From Marinovum sp048263515 (GTDB lineage: Bacteria > Pseudomonadota > Alphaproteobacteria > Rhodobacterales > Rhodobacteraceae), in NCBI RefSeq assembly GCF_048263515.1, contig NZ_JBLXEC010000004.1, forward strand, positions 124,001-188,000: DNA of 64,000 bases, in the 5' to 3' direction. The notes beneath the pieces are model-generated. The model saw nothing but the letters and a program-made list of their open reading frames with translations. It searched no databases and had not been told where the DNA came from. Within the stretch, counting starts at the first letter, position 1; every line of letters begins with the position of its first letter. Shown piece after piece: positions 8,281-16,671 of the stretch. Both the position numbers and the translations under genes were made by a program.

Positions 8281-8308
8281 GGGTGCGCTTTCGGGCGCGC
8301 CCTTTTTG
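8281..8308 (+). terminator. Intrinsic terminator of the YciF-like gene
   Basis: GGGTGCGC (8281-8288) pairs with GCGCGCCC (8295-8302), including one G-T pair, across a TTTCGG loop, and is followed by TTTTT. It begins 43 nt after the stop codon of the DUF892 gene. Confidence 0.85.
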
Positions 8309-8321
8309 TCTGGTGGGGTGA

Positions 8322-8520
8322 TGGTCGGTCTTGCCCACCGGCGTTTGCCGAACCGCGGAAATGGTGGGTAGGATACCCACCCTACGGGACGCGAGATTAG
8401 GCGGGGTAAGGCTTGCCCACCGTCCCGCTGACCAAACAAAAAAGGTGGGCAAACTGCCCACCCTCCGCGTTTAGTCACGTCCGATCCGGGAGCCGCAGGG
8501 TGGGCAGCCCCTGCCCACCA
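8322..8520. repeat. Cluster of GGTGGG...CCCACC palindromes
   Basis: At least three hairpin-forming units: GGTGGGTAGGATACCCACC at 8363-8381, AGGTGGGCAAACTGCCCACC at 8443-8462 and a third at 8497-8519. Further partial arms (CTTGCCCACCG) occur at 8331 and 8412. They belong to the same family as the array at 942-1133, though here the loops differ (TAGGAT, GCAAACTG, GCAGCCCC). The cluster fills the space between the YciF-like terminator and the end of glcB, where it could act as a bidirectional mRNA-stabilising or terminating element. Confidence 0.8.
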
Positions 8521-8526
8521 TCCACA

Positions 8527-10671
8527 TCACCCCCGGGCGGCCTTCAACTCCAGCCGCCGGGCGTGCAGCACCGGCTCGGTATAGCCGGACGGCTGCTCGC
8601 GGCCCTTGAACACCAGATCGCAGGCGGCTTGAAAGGCGATGCCGTCGAACCCCGGCGCCATCGGCGTATAGGCCGGGTCGCCCTCGTTCTGCTTGTCGAC
8701 CACCGCCGCCATCTTCTCCATCGCGGCGCGGACCTGCGCCTCGCTCACCACGCCGTGGTGCAGCCAGTTGGCGATGTGCTGGGCCGAGATCCGGCAGGTC
8801 GCCCGGTCCTCCATCAGCGCCACGTCGTTGATGTCGGGCACCTTGGAGCAGCCGACGCCCTGGTCGATCCAGCGCACCACGTAGCCGAGGATGCCTTGGG
8901 CGTTGTTCTCGACCTCGCGGGCGATCTGGTCGTCGGTCCAGGCCTGGTAGCTGGCCAGCGGGATGTCGAGGATGGTCTCGACAAAGGCTCGCCGCCCGCC
9001 TTTCTTGAGCTTGTCCTGCACGGCAAAGACATCGACCTTGTGGTAATGCAGCGCGTGCAGCGTCGCCGCGGTGGACGAGGGCACCCAGGCACAATTGGCG
9101 CCGGATTTCGGGTGCTCGATCTTGGTCTCCAGCATGGCGGCCATGGCGTCGGGCATGGCCCACATGCCCTTGCCGATCTGCGCCTTGCCCTGAAGCCCGC
9201 ATTCCAGCCCGATATCGACGTTCTGGTTCTCGTAGCCGGTGATCCAGGCCTTGCGCTTGATGAAGTCCTTGCGGGAGAACGGCCCGGCCTCCATCGAGGT
9301 GTGGATCTCGTCGCCCGTGCGGTCGAGGAAGCCGGTGTTGATGAAGGCCACGCGGTGTTTCGCGGCGCGGATGCATTCCTTGAGGTTGACCGTGGTGCGG
9401 CGCTCCTCATCCATGATGCCGATCTTGACGGTGTGCTGCGGCAGGCCCAGCGCCTTTTCGACGTGATCGAAGATCTCGTCGGTAAAGGCCACTTCCTCGG
9501 GGCCGTGCATCTTGGGCTTGACCACATAGACCGAGCCATGGGTGGAATTGCCGCTGTCACGGGCAAGATCGTGCTTGGCGATCAGCACGGTCACCATCGC
9601 ATCCATCAGCCCTTCGAAGATCTCCTCGCCGTCGCGGGTCAGGATCGCCGGGTTGGTCATCAGGTGGCCGACATTGCGCACCCAGAGCAGGGCGCGGCCC
9701 TTGACCGTCACCTCTTCGCCGTCGGGGCCGGTATAGGTCCGGTCCTCGTTCAGCCGGCGGGTAATGGTCTTGCCGCCCTTCTGGAAGCTCGCCTCGAGAT
9801 CGCCCTTCATCAGCCCGAGCCAGTTGCCATAGGCCAGCACCTTGTCCTCGGCATCGACGCAGGCGACGCTGTCTTCGCAATCCATGATCGCCGAGACCGC
9901 GCTCTCGATCACCACATCGGCGAGACCGGCCTGATCGCGCGCGCCGATCATGTGGGTGCGATCGAAGACCAGCTCGACATGCAGACCGTGGTTGCGCAGC
10001 AGCACCGCTTCGGGCGCCTTGGGGTGGCCGCGGTAGCCGGCGAACTTGTAGGGCTCGGCCAGCGGCATGTCGTCGATCAACAGCGCGCCGTCCTGCACGT
10101 GATAGCGCCGGGCGTCGGCATGGCTGCCGCCTTCGATCGGGAAGGCTTCGTCGAGGAAGACCCGCGCCCGGGCCACCACCCGCGCGCCGCGGCCACGGTC
10201 ATAGCCGCCCTTCGGCGGCAGCGATCCCATGGCATCGGTGCCGTAGAAGGCGTCGTAGAGCGAGCCCCAGCGGGCGTTGGCGGCATTCAGGGCAAAGCGC
10301 GCATTGGTCACCGGCACCACCAGCTGCGGGCCCGGCACCAGCGCGATCTCGGGGTCGACATTCGTCGTCTCGATGTGAAAATCGCCGCCCTCCGGCAGCA
10401 GGTAACCGATCTGCTCAAGGAATGCCTTGTAGGCCTTGGCATCATGCGGCTGGTTGGCGCGGCCCTTGTGCCAGTTGTCGATCTGGCTCTGCAGCTCTTC
10501 GCGTTTCTGCAGCAGGGCGCGGTTCTTCGGCCCCATCTCATGCGCCAGCTCCGACAGCCCCTGCCAGAACTCCTCGGGTGAGACGCCAGAGCCCGGCAGG
10601 GCCTTGTCTTCGATGAACGCCGCCAGAACCTCGTCTACGGCCAGTCCGGCCCGGTCAACACGTGTGTTCAT
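8527..10671 (-). CDS. glcB: Malate synthase G
   Basis: A 714-aa protein, the usual length for isoform G. It condenses glyoxylate with acetyl-CoA to malate, closing the glyoxylate bypass or assimilating glycolate. Diagnostic stretches are MDCEDSVACVDAEDK (about residues 267-281), GRALLWVRNVGHLMTNPA, THGSVYVVKPKMHGP, GIMDEERRTTVNLKECI with the catalytic Arg, and NTGFLDRTGDEIH. ATG at 10671 (MNTRVDRAGLAVDEV) is chosen because the family begins there. No isocitrate lyase or glycolate oxidase gene lies in the window. A FadR/GlcC-type palindrome lies 28 nt upstream. Confidence 0.97.
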   Translation of the reverse strand: MNTRVDRAGLAVDEVLAAFIEDKALPGSGVSPEEFWQGLSELAHEMGPKNRALLQKREELQSQIDNWHKGRANQPHDAKAYKAFLEQIGYLLPEGGDFHIETTNVDPEIALVPGPQLVVPVTNARFALNAANARWGSLYDAFYGTDAMGSLPPKGGYDRGRGARVVARARVFLDEAFPIEGGSHADARRYHVQDGALLIDDMPLAEPYKFAGYRGHPKAPEAVLLRNHGLHVELVFDRTHMIGARDQAGLADVVIESAVSAIMDCEDSVACVDAEDKVLAYGNWLGLMKGDLEASFQKGGKTITRRLNEDRTYTGPDGEEVTVKGRALLWVRNVGHLMTNPAILTRDGEEIFEGLMDAMVTVLIAKHDLARDSGNSTHGSVYVVKPKMHGPEEVAFTDEIFDHVEKALGLPQHTVKIGIMDEERRTTVNLKECIRAAKHRVAFINTGFLDRTGDEIHTSMEAGPFSRKDFIKRKAWITGYENQNVDIGLECGLQGKAQIGKGMWAMPDAMAAMLETKIEHPKSGANCAWVPSSTAATLHALHYHKVDVFAVQDKLKKGGRRAFVETILDIPLASYQAWTDDQIAREVENNAQGILGYVVRWIDQGVGCSKVPDINDVALMEDRATCRISAQHIANWLHHGVVSEAQVRAAMEKMAAVVDKQNEGDPAYTPMAPGFDGIAFQAACDLVFKGREQPSGYTEPVLHARRLELKAARG

Positions 10672-10698
10672 GCTCTTGGTCTCCGCTTTGGTGCGCAA

Positions 10699-10708
10699 TG
10701 GTATACCA
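10699..10708 (-). promoter_or_regulatory. Candidate GntR-type operator upstream of glcB
   Basis: TGGTATACCA is a perfect 10-bp palindrome 28 nt upstream of the glcB start. It fits the TGGTnnnACCA/TnGTATACnA pattern bound by FCD-type GntR regulators such as GlcC or FadR. The regulator is not adjacent; the assignment is by motif only. Confidence 0.4.
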
Positions 10709-10923
10709 CATCCCTTACGGCAAAGGTCGGCGGACGGGCAAGCCTTGTGCCGCGCGCGCTGACGAATGGACCTTTCGGCTTTTCCGAAGAATGCAGGGCT
10801 CTTTTCTGCCGCCTTCCGCCGCGGCCCGCAAGGGCCCTTCAGGACGCTTGCCTTGGCAAGGGATGCGCTGGATAGTCAGCCCGGAGAGGCCCGCACCAGG
10901 CGGCCCGCGACAGGAGAGATGTC

Positions 10924-11394
10924 ATGCAACTCGATCCCGACACCGACCTCAGCTTTACCCGCGACCTGCCGATCCCGCCGTCGCTGGTCTGGGAATGCTG
11001 GACCTCGTCCGAGCATATCCCGCATTTCTTCGTGCCGAAGCCGCACAAGGTGCTCGACTGCGACATCGACCTGAAGGTCGGCGGGCGCTTCAACACCACC
11101 TTCGAGGTCGAGGGCAACCGGATGGAGAACAACGGCGTCTTCCTCGAAATCGACCCCGAGCGCCGGCTGGTCTTTACCGACACCTACACCGAGGGCTGGA
11201 AGCCCGCGCCGGACCCCTTCATGACCGCGATCCTCGATCTCGCGCCGCTGGACGATGGTGGCACGCGCTACACCGCCACCGCGCGGCACAGATCAGCCGA
11301 AAAAGCCAAGGCGCACAAGGAGATGGGGTTCTACGACGGCTGGGGCATCGTGGTCGATCAACTGGTCGACTACGCCCAGGGGCTGGGGCGCTAG
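10924..11394 (+). CDS. SRPBCC-fold protein (AHSA1-like)
   Basis: A 156-aa single-domain START/Bet v1-like protein. The opening FTRDLPIPPSLVWECWTSSEHIPHFF, then GGRFNTTFEV, PERRLVFTDTYTEGW and HKEMGFYDGWG follow the order typical of the AHSA1/polyketide-cyclase-2 family, which bind hydrophobic ligands; many members are uncharacterised. It converges with purD and the two genes overlap by 4 nt: the palindrome CTAG at 11391-11394 supplies the TAG stop of both. Confidence 0.88.
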   Translation: MQLDPDTDLSFTRDLPIPPSLVWECWTSSEHIPHFFVPKPHKVLDCDIDLKVGGRFNTTFEVEGNRMENNGVFLEIDPERRLVFTDTYTEGWKPAPDPFMTAILDLAPLDDGGTRYTATARHRSAEKAKAHKEMGFYDGWGIVVDQLVDYAQGLGR

Positions 11395-12653
11395 AGCGCG
11401 CGCCAGCCGATGTCTTTGCGGTAGAACCCGCCGGGCCAGTCGATCGCCTCGACCATGGCATAGGCGCGCTCGCGCGCCTCGGCCAGCGTCTCGCCGCGGG
11501 CGGTGACGTTCAGCACCCGCCCGCCGCTGGCGGTGATCGCGCCGTCCTTTGCCGTGGTGCCGGCATGGAAGACCATGTTGCTGCTGTCCTCGGGAAGCGC
11601 GTCCAGCCCCTTGATCACGCTGCCTTTTTCATAGCTGCCGGGATAGCCGTTGGCGGCCATGACCACCGTCATCGCGTGATCGTCGGCCCAGTTCACCTGC
11701 GCCTCGTCCAGCCGCTCTTCGGCAGCGGCATGCATCAGGTCGAGCGCCTGCGCGCCCAGCCGCAGCATCAGCACCTGGCACTCCGGATCGCCGAAGCGCA
11801 CGTTGTATTCCACCAGTCGCGCCTTACCGTCCCTGATCATCAGCCCGGCATAAAGCACGCCCTGATAGGGCATGCCGCGGTCGGCCATGACCTGCAGCGT
11901 CGGCTTGACGATCTCTTCCAGCGCCTGGGTGGCGATTTCGTCGGTCAGCACACGTGCGGGCGAATAGGCGCCCATGCCGCCGGTGTTGAGCCCGGTGTCA
12001 CCTTCGCCGACCCGCTTGTGATCCTGCGCCGTGCCGATGGGCAGGGCGGTCTTGCCATCACAGAGCACGAAGAAGCTGGCCTCTTCGCCCTCCATGAATT
12101 CCTCGATCACAACCTCGGCGCCCGCCGCGCCGAAGGCACCGCCGAACATGTCGTCGATGGCGTCGAGCGCGGTCTGCTCGTCCATCGCCACGATCACGCC
12201 CTTGCCGGCGGCCAGACCGTCGGCCTTGACCACGATCGGCGCGCCCTGTTCGCGGATGTAGGCCTTCGCCTTCTCGGCATCGGTAAAATGCGCATAGCCG
12301 GCGGTGGGGGCCCGGGCCGCGTCGCAGATCTCCTTGGTAAAGCTCTTCGAGGCCTCCAGCCGCGCGGCCTCTTGCGAGGGGCCGAAGACCAGCAGCCCGG
12401 CGTCGCGCAGCCGGTCGGCCACGCCCTTGGCCAGCGGCGCCTCGGGGCCGACGATGACGAAATCGATGGTCTCGGCCTCGGCCAGCGCCAGCACCGCGCC
12501 GGCGTCCTCGATATCGACGGTGGCGCAGGTGGCGATCTGCGCGATGCCGGCATTGCCCGGCGCCACGATCAACTTGTCGCATTTCGGGTTCTGCAACGCC
12601 GCCCAGGCCAGCGCATGCTCGCGCCCGCCGCTACCGAGAATGAGGATGTTCAT
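11391..12653 (-). CDS. purD: Phosphoribosylamine-glycine ligase
   Basis: A 420-aa ATP-grasp enzyme of de novo purine synthesis, making glycinamide ribonucleotide from phosphoribosylamine, glycine and ATP. It begins MNILILGSGGREHALAWA, the family's N-terminal signature. Other motifs are VDFVIVGPEAPLA-like IDFVIVGPEAPLAKG (about residues 59-72), ADGLAAGKGV in the ATP-binding loop, GTAQDHKRVGEGDTGLNTGGMGAYSPA and EYNVRFGDPECQ carrying the Mg-binding Glu/Asn. Divergent from xseA, 71 nt away, so the two share a short promoter region. Confidence 0.97.
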   Translation of the reverse strand: MNILILGSGGREHALAWAALQNPKCDKLIVAPGNAGIAQIATCATVDIEDAGAVLALAEAETIDFVIVGPEAPLAKGVADRLRDAGLLVFGPSQEAARLEASKSFTKEICDAARAPTAGYAHFTDAEKAKAYIREQGAPIVVKADGLAAGKGVIVAMDEQTALDAIDDMFGGAFGAAGAEVVIEEFMEGEEASFFVLCDGKTALPIGTAQDHKRVGEGDTGLNTGGMGAYSPARVLTDEIATQALEEIVKPTLQVMADRGMPYQGVLYAGLMIRDGKARLVEYNVRFGDPECQVLMLRLGAQALDLMHAAAEERLDEAQVNWADDHAMTVVMAANGYPGSYEKGSVIKGLDALPEDSSNMVFHAGTTAKDGAITASGGRVLNVTARGETLAEARERAYAMVEAIDWPGGFYRKDIGWRAL

Positions 12654-12724
12654 GGGCGCTCTCCGCTTGGCCTTTGTTGCGAGGCGTTTTAGGGTCCGGG
12701 CCGAGCAGATACAAGCGAGGCCCG

Positions 12725-14266
12725 ATGTCCGACCTGATTGATGATGCCCCCGACGGGTTGAACGCGCCGGAATTCAGCGTTTCCGAGATCTCGGGCGCAA
12801 TCAAGCGGGTGATCGAGGGCGAGTTCGGCCATGTCCGCATCCGCGGCGAGGTCGGCCGGGTGTCGCGGCCAAGATCGGGCCATATCTATCTGGATCTGAA
12901 GGATGATCGCTCGGTGATCTCCGGCGTGGTCTGGAAGGGCGTGGCGGCGCGGCTGACCACCTTGCCCGAGGAAGGCATGGAGGTCGTGGCCACCGGCCGG
13001 GTGACCACCTTTGCCGGCCAGTCGAAATACCAGATGGTGATCGAAGACATCAAACCGGCCGGCGTCGGCGCGCTGATGGCGATGCTGGAAAAGCGCAAGG
13101 CGTTGCTCGAGGCCGAGGGGCTCTTTGCCGCGGATCGCAAGAAGAAGCTGCCGTATCTGCCTGAGATCATTGGAGTTGTCACCTCTCCCAGCGGGGCGGT
13201 GATCCGCGATATCCTGCACCGGTTGCGCGACCGTTTCCCGCGCAAGGTGCTGATCTGGCCGGTCGCCGTCCAAGGTGCCAGCTGCGCGCCAGAGGTCGCC
13301 CGCGCGATCCATGGCTTCAACGCCATGACCCCCGGCGGCGCCTTGCCGCGGCCCGACCTGCTGATCGTGGCGCGCGGCGGCGGTTCGATCGAGGATCTCT
13401 GGGGCTTCAACGAGGAAATCGTGGCGCGCGCGGCGGCGGCCTCGGACATTCCGCTGATCTCGGCGGTGGGCCACGAGACCGACACCACGCTGATCGACCA
13501 CGTCGCCGACCGCCGCGCGCCGACGCCCACGGCCGCTGCGGAAATGGCGGTGCCAGTGCGGCTGGAGCTGCTGGCCTGGCTCGAAGGACAGGGCGGGCGG
13601 CTGGCGCAGGCGCTGACCGGCGGGCTGTCGCAGCGCAGCCAGCGGCTCCGTGACCTGGCGCGCGCCTTGCCACGGGCCGAGACACTGGTGGAGGGGCCGC
13701 GGCAGCGGCTCGACACCTGGGGCGACCGGCTGCCTGTCGCTCTGGAGCGCGGGGTGGCGCGGCGGCGGGTGATGCTCTCAGACCGCTCCGGTGCGCTGCA
13801 ACCGTCTTCGCTGCGGCGGATGCTGGCCAATGACCGCCAGCGGCTGGATCACCTCTCGGCGCGGCTGGCCCCGGCGCTGGACCGGGCGGTGACGCGCAAG
13901 GCCGAGCGGTTGGCCGGATTGCGCCTGTCGACGCGCGCGGTCGAAAAGGATATTGACGTTCAGAAAGAACGACTTGAGCGCGTCTTTTCACGTTTCGCCG
14001 AAACAGGTTCACGCCAGATTTCCGACCTGCGTAAACGGCTCGAGGCCACCGACCGGCTGCGCGAAACCCTGGGCTACCGCGCGACCCTCGCGCGCGGCTA
14101 CGCGGTGGTGCGCGGCGACGCCGGGGTGGTCACCACCAAGGCCGCAGCCGAAGAGACCACAGGCCTCGAGATCGAATTTGCCGATGGCCGGCTGAAGCTG
14201 GGCGCGGGCAAAGCCGCACGCAGCAAACCGGCGCGCAAGCCGCCGGAACAGGGCTCGCTTTTTTGA
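12725..14266 (+). CDS. xseA: Exodeoxyribonuclease VII large subunit
   Basis: A 513-aa catalytic subunit of ExoVII, which degrades single-stranded DNA to oligonucleotides from both ends. An OB-fold domain (residues ~15-110, EFSVSEISGAIKRVIEGEF, RIRGEVGRVS) precedes the nuclease core with the signatures VVTSPSGAVIRDILHRL, LLIVARGGGSIEDLWGFNEE and ISAVGHETDTTLIDHVAD RRAPTPTAAA. A long Arg/Leu-rich coiled-coil region (about 280-430) is followed by GYATLARGYAVV-like RATLARGYAVVRG. ATG at 12725 gives the standard N-terminus. The small subunit xseB is not nearby. Confidence 0.97.
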   Translation: MSDLIDDAPDGLNAPEFSVSEISGAIKRVIEGEFGHVRIRGEVGRVSRPRSGHIYLDLKDDRSVISGVVWKGVAARLTTLPEEGMEVVATGRVTTFAGQSKYQMVIEDIKPAGVGALMAMLEKRKALLEAEGLFAADRKKKLPYLPEIIGVVTSPSGAVIRDILHRLRDRFPRKVLIWPVAVQGASCAPEVARAIHGFNAMTPGGALPRPDLLIVARGGGSIEDLWGFNEEIVARAAAASDIPLISAVGHETDTTLIDHVADRRAPTPTAAAEMAVPVRLELLAWLEGQGGRLAQALTGGLSQRSQRLRDLARALPRAETLVEGPRQRLDTWGDRLPVALERGVARRRVMLSDRSGALQPSSLRRMLANDRQRLDHLSARLAPALDRAVTRKAERLAGLRLSTRAVEKDIDVQKERLERVFSRFAETGSRQISDLRKRLEATDRLRETLGYRATLARGYAVVRGDAGVVTTKAAAEETTGLEIEFADGRLKLGAGKAARSKPARKPPEQGSLF

Positions 14267-14324
14267 CCGGACATCAGTTGATGTTCATGTTACGTTCACG
14301 AAGTGTCAACCTTTGGAGTCCACG

Positions 14325-14753
14325 ATGGAACAGCGCGTATCCCTGATCACCCTTGGCGTGCAGGACATGGCCACCACGGCGGCCTTTTACGAACGGCTGG
14401 GCTGGGAGCGTGCCGAATCGCCTGACGAGGTGGTTGCTTTCGACCTGATCGGCCAGACGCTGGGGCTCTATCCGCTCGCGGCCCTGGCCGAGGATATCGG
14501 CGTCGCCCCGGGTACCCTGGGTCGTGGCGCTGTCACCCTGGCGCATAACCTGCGCAGCAAGGAGGAGGTGGACGATCTGATGCAACGGGCCGAGGCGGCT
14601 GGCGCCACGGTTCTGAAAACGCCGCAAGAGGCTGTCTGGGGGGGCTACCACGGGTATTTCGCCGATCCCGAAGGCAATATCTGGGAGGTGACCTTCAATC
14701 CCTTTTCTCCACTGGCGGAAGACGGGGCATTCTGCTGGAACGGCTATGGCTGA
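14325..14753 (+). CDS. VOC-family (glyoxalase/dioxygenase fold) protein
   Basis: A 142-aa protein with the opening VSLITLGVQDMATTAAFYERLGW and the closing GYFADPEGNIWEV(T)FNP that mark one full VOC module of two beta-alpha-beta-beta-beta units. TTGGAG lies 7 nt before the ATG at 14325, which decides the start. Proteins of this kind include metalloenzymes and resistance proteins; specific function is unknown. It is 58 nt after xseA and 39 nt before the M15-like gene. Confidence 0.85.
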   Translation: MEQRVSLITLGVQDMATTAAFYERLGWERAESPDEVVAFDLIGQTLGLYPLAALAEDIGVAPGTLGRGAVTLAHNLRSKEEVDDLMQRAEAAGATVLKTPQEAVWGGYHGYFADPEGNIWEVTFNPFSPLAEDGAFCWNGYG

Positions 14754-14792
14754 GGACTTGGCCGTGACCGCAGGCAGTGGCAGCCCGCGCTG

Positions 14793-15452
14793 ATGCGCAA
14801 ACCCGCCAGCATGTGGAGCCTCGAGACGCTGGGGCGGGTCCGTCTCAGCCGGTATTTCTACATGCGGGAGTTTCTTTATTCGGAGATCGGCAATATCCAC
14901 CGCATTCCGAATATCCCTGAGAACCCCGATCTGGCGGTCGACCGGGGGCGGGCGCTTTGCACGCAGCTGCTCGACCCGCTGGAAGAGACCTTCGGCCGGG
15001 TGGCGGTGCGGTCGGGCTATCGCTCGCCCGAACTCAACCAGTTCGGCAATGACAACCGGCTCAACTGCGCCCGCAACGACAACCCGCTGGAATGCCACAT
15101 CTGGGACATCGCCGAGGTGCCGGTGGCCGGGGCCAGCCTGGTGATCCCCTGGTTCGCCGATCGCTACGACGCCGGGCGCGACTGGCGCGATCTGGCGTGG
15201 TGGCTGCACGATCACATCGACTATTCCGAGATCTGGTTCTTTCCCAAGCTTTGCGCCTTCAACGTGTCCTGGCGACCCCGGCCTTGGAAGACGATCTCGA
15301 GCTACATCACCCCGCGCGGCACGCTCTTGCGCCGAGGCGAAGACCCTGACGAAAGCCTCTCCGAGCGGCAGGCGCGCTATGCCGATTTCCCGCCGTTCCG
15401 CGGTTTGCGGCTGCCGGGGGATGAAACGGCCGGACCCAGCGTCATGTGCTGA
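14793..15452 (+). CDS. Peptidase M15-like / murein-related hypothetical protein
   Basis: A 219-aa protein without an obvious signal peptide. VAVRSGYRSPELNQFGND (about residues 70-87) matches the M15 family motif (SGYRSxxxN), and ECHIWDIAEV could supply the zinc-binding His and Asp of the SxHxxGxAxD motif, though the canonical Ser and Gly are not in place. SEIWFFPKLCAFNVSWR further on is shared by a hypothetical family of similar length. An M15-type fold is therefore plausible, but activity as a D,D- or L,D-carboxypeptidase is not demonstrated by the residues. Confidence 0.6.
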   Translation: MRKPASMWSLETLGRVRLSRYFYMREFLYSEIGNIHRIPNIPENPDLAVDRGRALCTQLLDPLEETFGRVAVRSGYRSPELNQFGNDNRLNCARNDNPLECHIWDIAEVPVAGASLVIPWFADRYDAGRDWRDLAWWLHDHIDYSEIWFFPKLCAFNVSWRPRPWKTISSYITPRGTLLRRGEDPDESLSERQARYADFPPFRGLRLPGDETAGPSVMC

Positions 15453-15601
15453 GGCGCCACGATTCGCCGGCTGACGCGGCCCGTCCGCGCGGAAACCGGG
15501 AAGATTGTTCAATACACCGAAGGCTTTGCCACTACGTCTGGTAATATCGTTGACCCAAACCCCCAGATGCAGGAAATTACCACCATATCTAGGGGAATTT
15601 C

Positions 15602-16660
15602 ATGTCCAGTTTTTCACGATTGCTTGCCGTCGGGGCGATGGCGTTTTTTTCTACGTTTGCGGCGCAGTCCACCCGGGCGCAGGAGACCTGCGGCGGTGTT
15701 TACACGGTGCAACCGGGCGACAGCCTCTCGGACATTGCCGACCGGATGTACCAGAACGCCGCCCTGTGGACCGCGATCCACAGCAACAACGCTGCCAGCA
15801 TTGGCGCAGCCGCCAACAACATCCGCACCGGGCAGCAGCTCAGGCTGAGCTGCATCAACGGCATGCCAACAGGCCTGCCCGGCGGTACGCCGGTGACGCA
15901 GGCTGATACACCGACGCCGGACACCGCCAAACCGGCACCAACAACGCCAGGCCCGACCCTGCGCCTTCTGGCGGGCGACGGCTATCCGCCCTTCACCGAC
16001 CGGGCCGAGCCGGCGGCGGGCATGATGACCGAGGTGGTGGAGCGGGCACTGGCCGCGTCCGAGGGCGCAGACCACAGGATTTTCTGGATCAACGACCGCG
16101 CGGCGCATCTCGACCCGATGCTGTCAACGGACATGGCGGATCTGGCCTTTCCCTGGATCAGACCGGCCTGCGACGGCACTGGTGCCTGCGCGGAGTACCT
16201 CTATTCCGACCCGATGTTCGAGATGCTGGTGCTTATTTTTGCCAACAGTGACAGCGGCTTGACCTTCGCCACGCCGGCTGACCTCGCCGGGCTGCGGCTT
16301 TGCCGGCCGCGCGGGTTCGGGGCGGTGGATTGGCTGGAGGGCACCGAAATGACGCTGGTGCAGCCTGCCAGCGCCGAGGCCTGCTTTGACCAGCTGACCA
16401 CCGGCGCGGCCGACGTCGTGGCGCTGAACGAATTTACCGGGCGGCTTCTGATCGCGCAAATGGGCCTGCGCGACCGGGTCGAGGTTCTGGGCGCGCGGCC
16501 GCTGTCGATCGAGACGCTGCACCTGGTGGCCCATCGCGGCAACCCGCAGGCCGAGGCGCTGATCGCGCGGTTCAACTCGGGCCTCGCGGAGATCCGGGCC
16601 TCGGGCGCTTATACCACAATCATCGAGGCGCATCTGTCGCGTCTCTGGGCGGGGTTCTGA
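15602..16660 (+). CDS. LysM domain fused to a solute-binding-protein domain (first paralogue)
   Basis: A 352-aa secreted protein. A signal peptide (MSSFSRLLAVGAMAFFSTFA, cleaved near TRAQ) is followed by a LysM domain at about residues 31-83 (YTVQPGDSLSDIADRMY, ending AANNIRTGQQL RL). A Pro/Thr-rich linker follows, then from about residue 117 an SBP_bac_3-type domain (LRLLAGDGYPPFTDRAEPAAGMMTEVV onward). LysM binds peptidoglycan, so the binding domain would be tethered to the cell wall. The gene is followed 11 nt later by a paralogue with the same architecture. No ABC permease or ATPase is adjacent, so uptake is not implied; sensing is possible. Confidence 0.8.
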   Translation: MSSFSRLLAVGAMAFFSTFAAQSTRAQETCGGVYTVQPGDSLSDIADRMYQNAALWTAIHSNNAASIGAAANNIRTGQQLRLSCINGMPTGLPGGTPVTQADTPTPDTAKPAPTTPGPTLRLLAGDGYPPFTDRAEPAAGMMTEVVERALAASEGADHRIFWINDRAAHLDPMLSTDMADLAFPWIRPACDGTGACAEYLYSDPMFEMLVLIFANSDSGLTFATPADLAGLRLCRPRGFGAVDWLEGTEMTLVQPASAEACFDQLTTGAADVVALNEFTGRLLIAQMGLRDRVEVLGARPLSIETLHLVAHRGNPQAEALIARFNSGLAEIRASGAYTTIIEAHLSRLWAGF

Positions 16661-16671
16661 GCATAGGCGGT

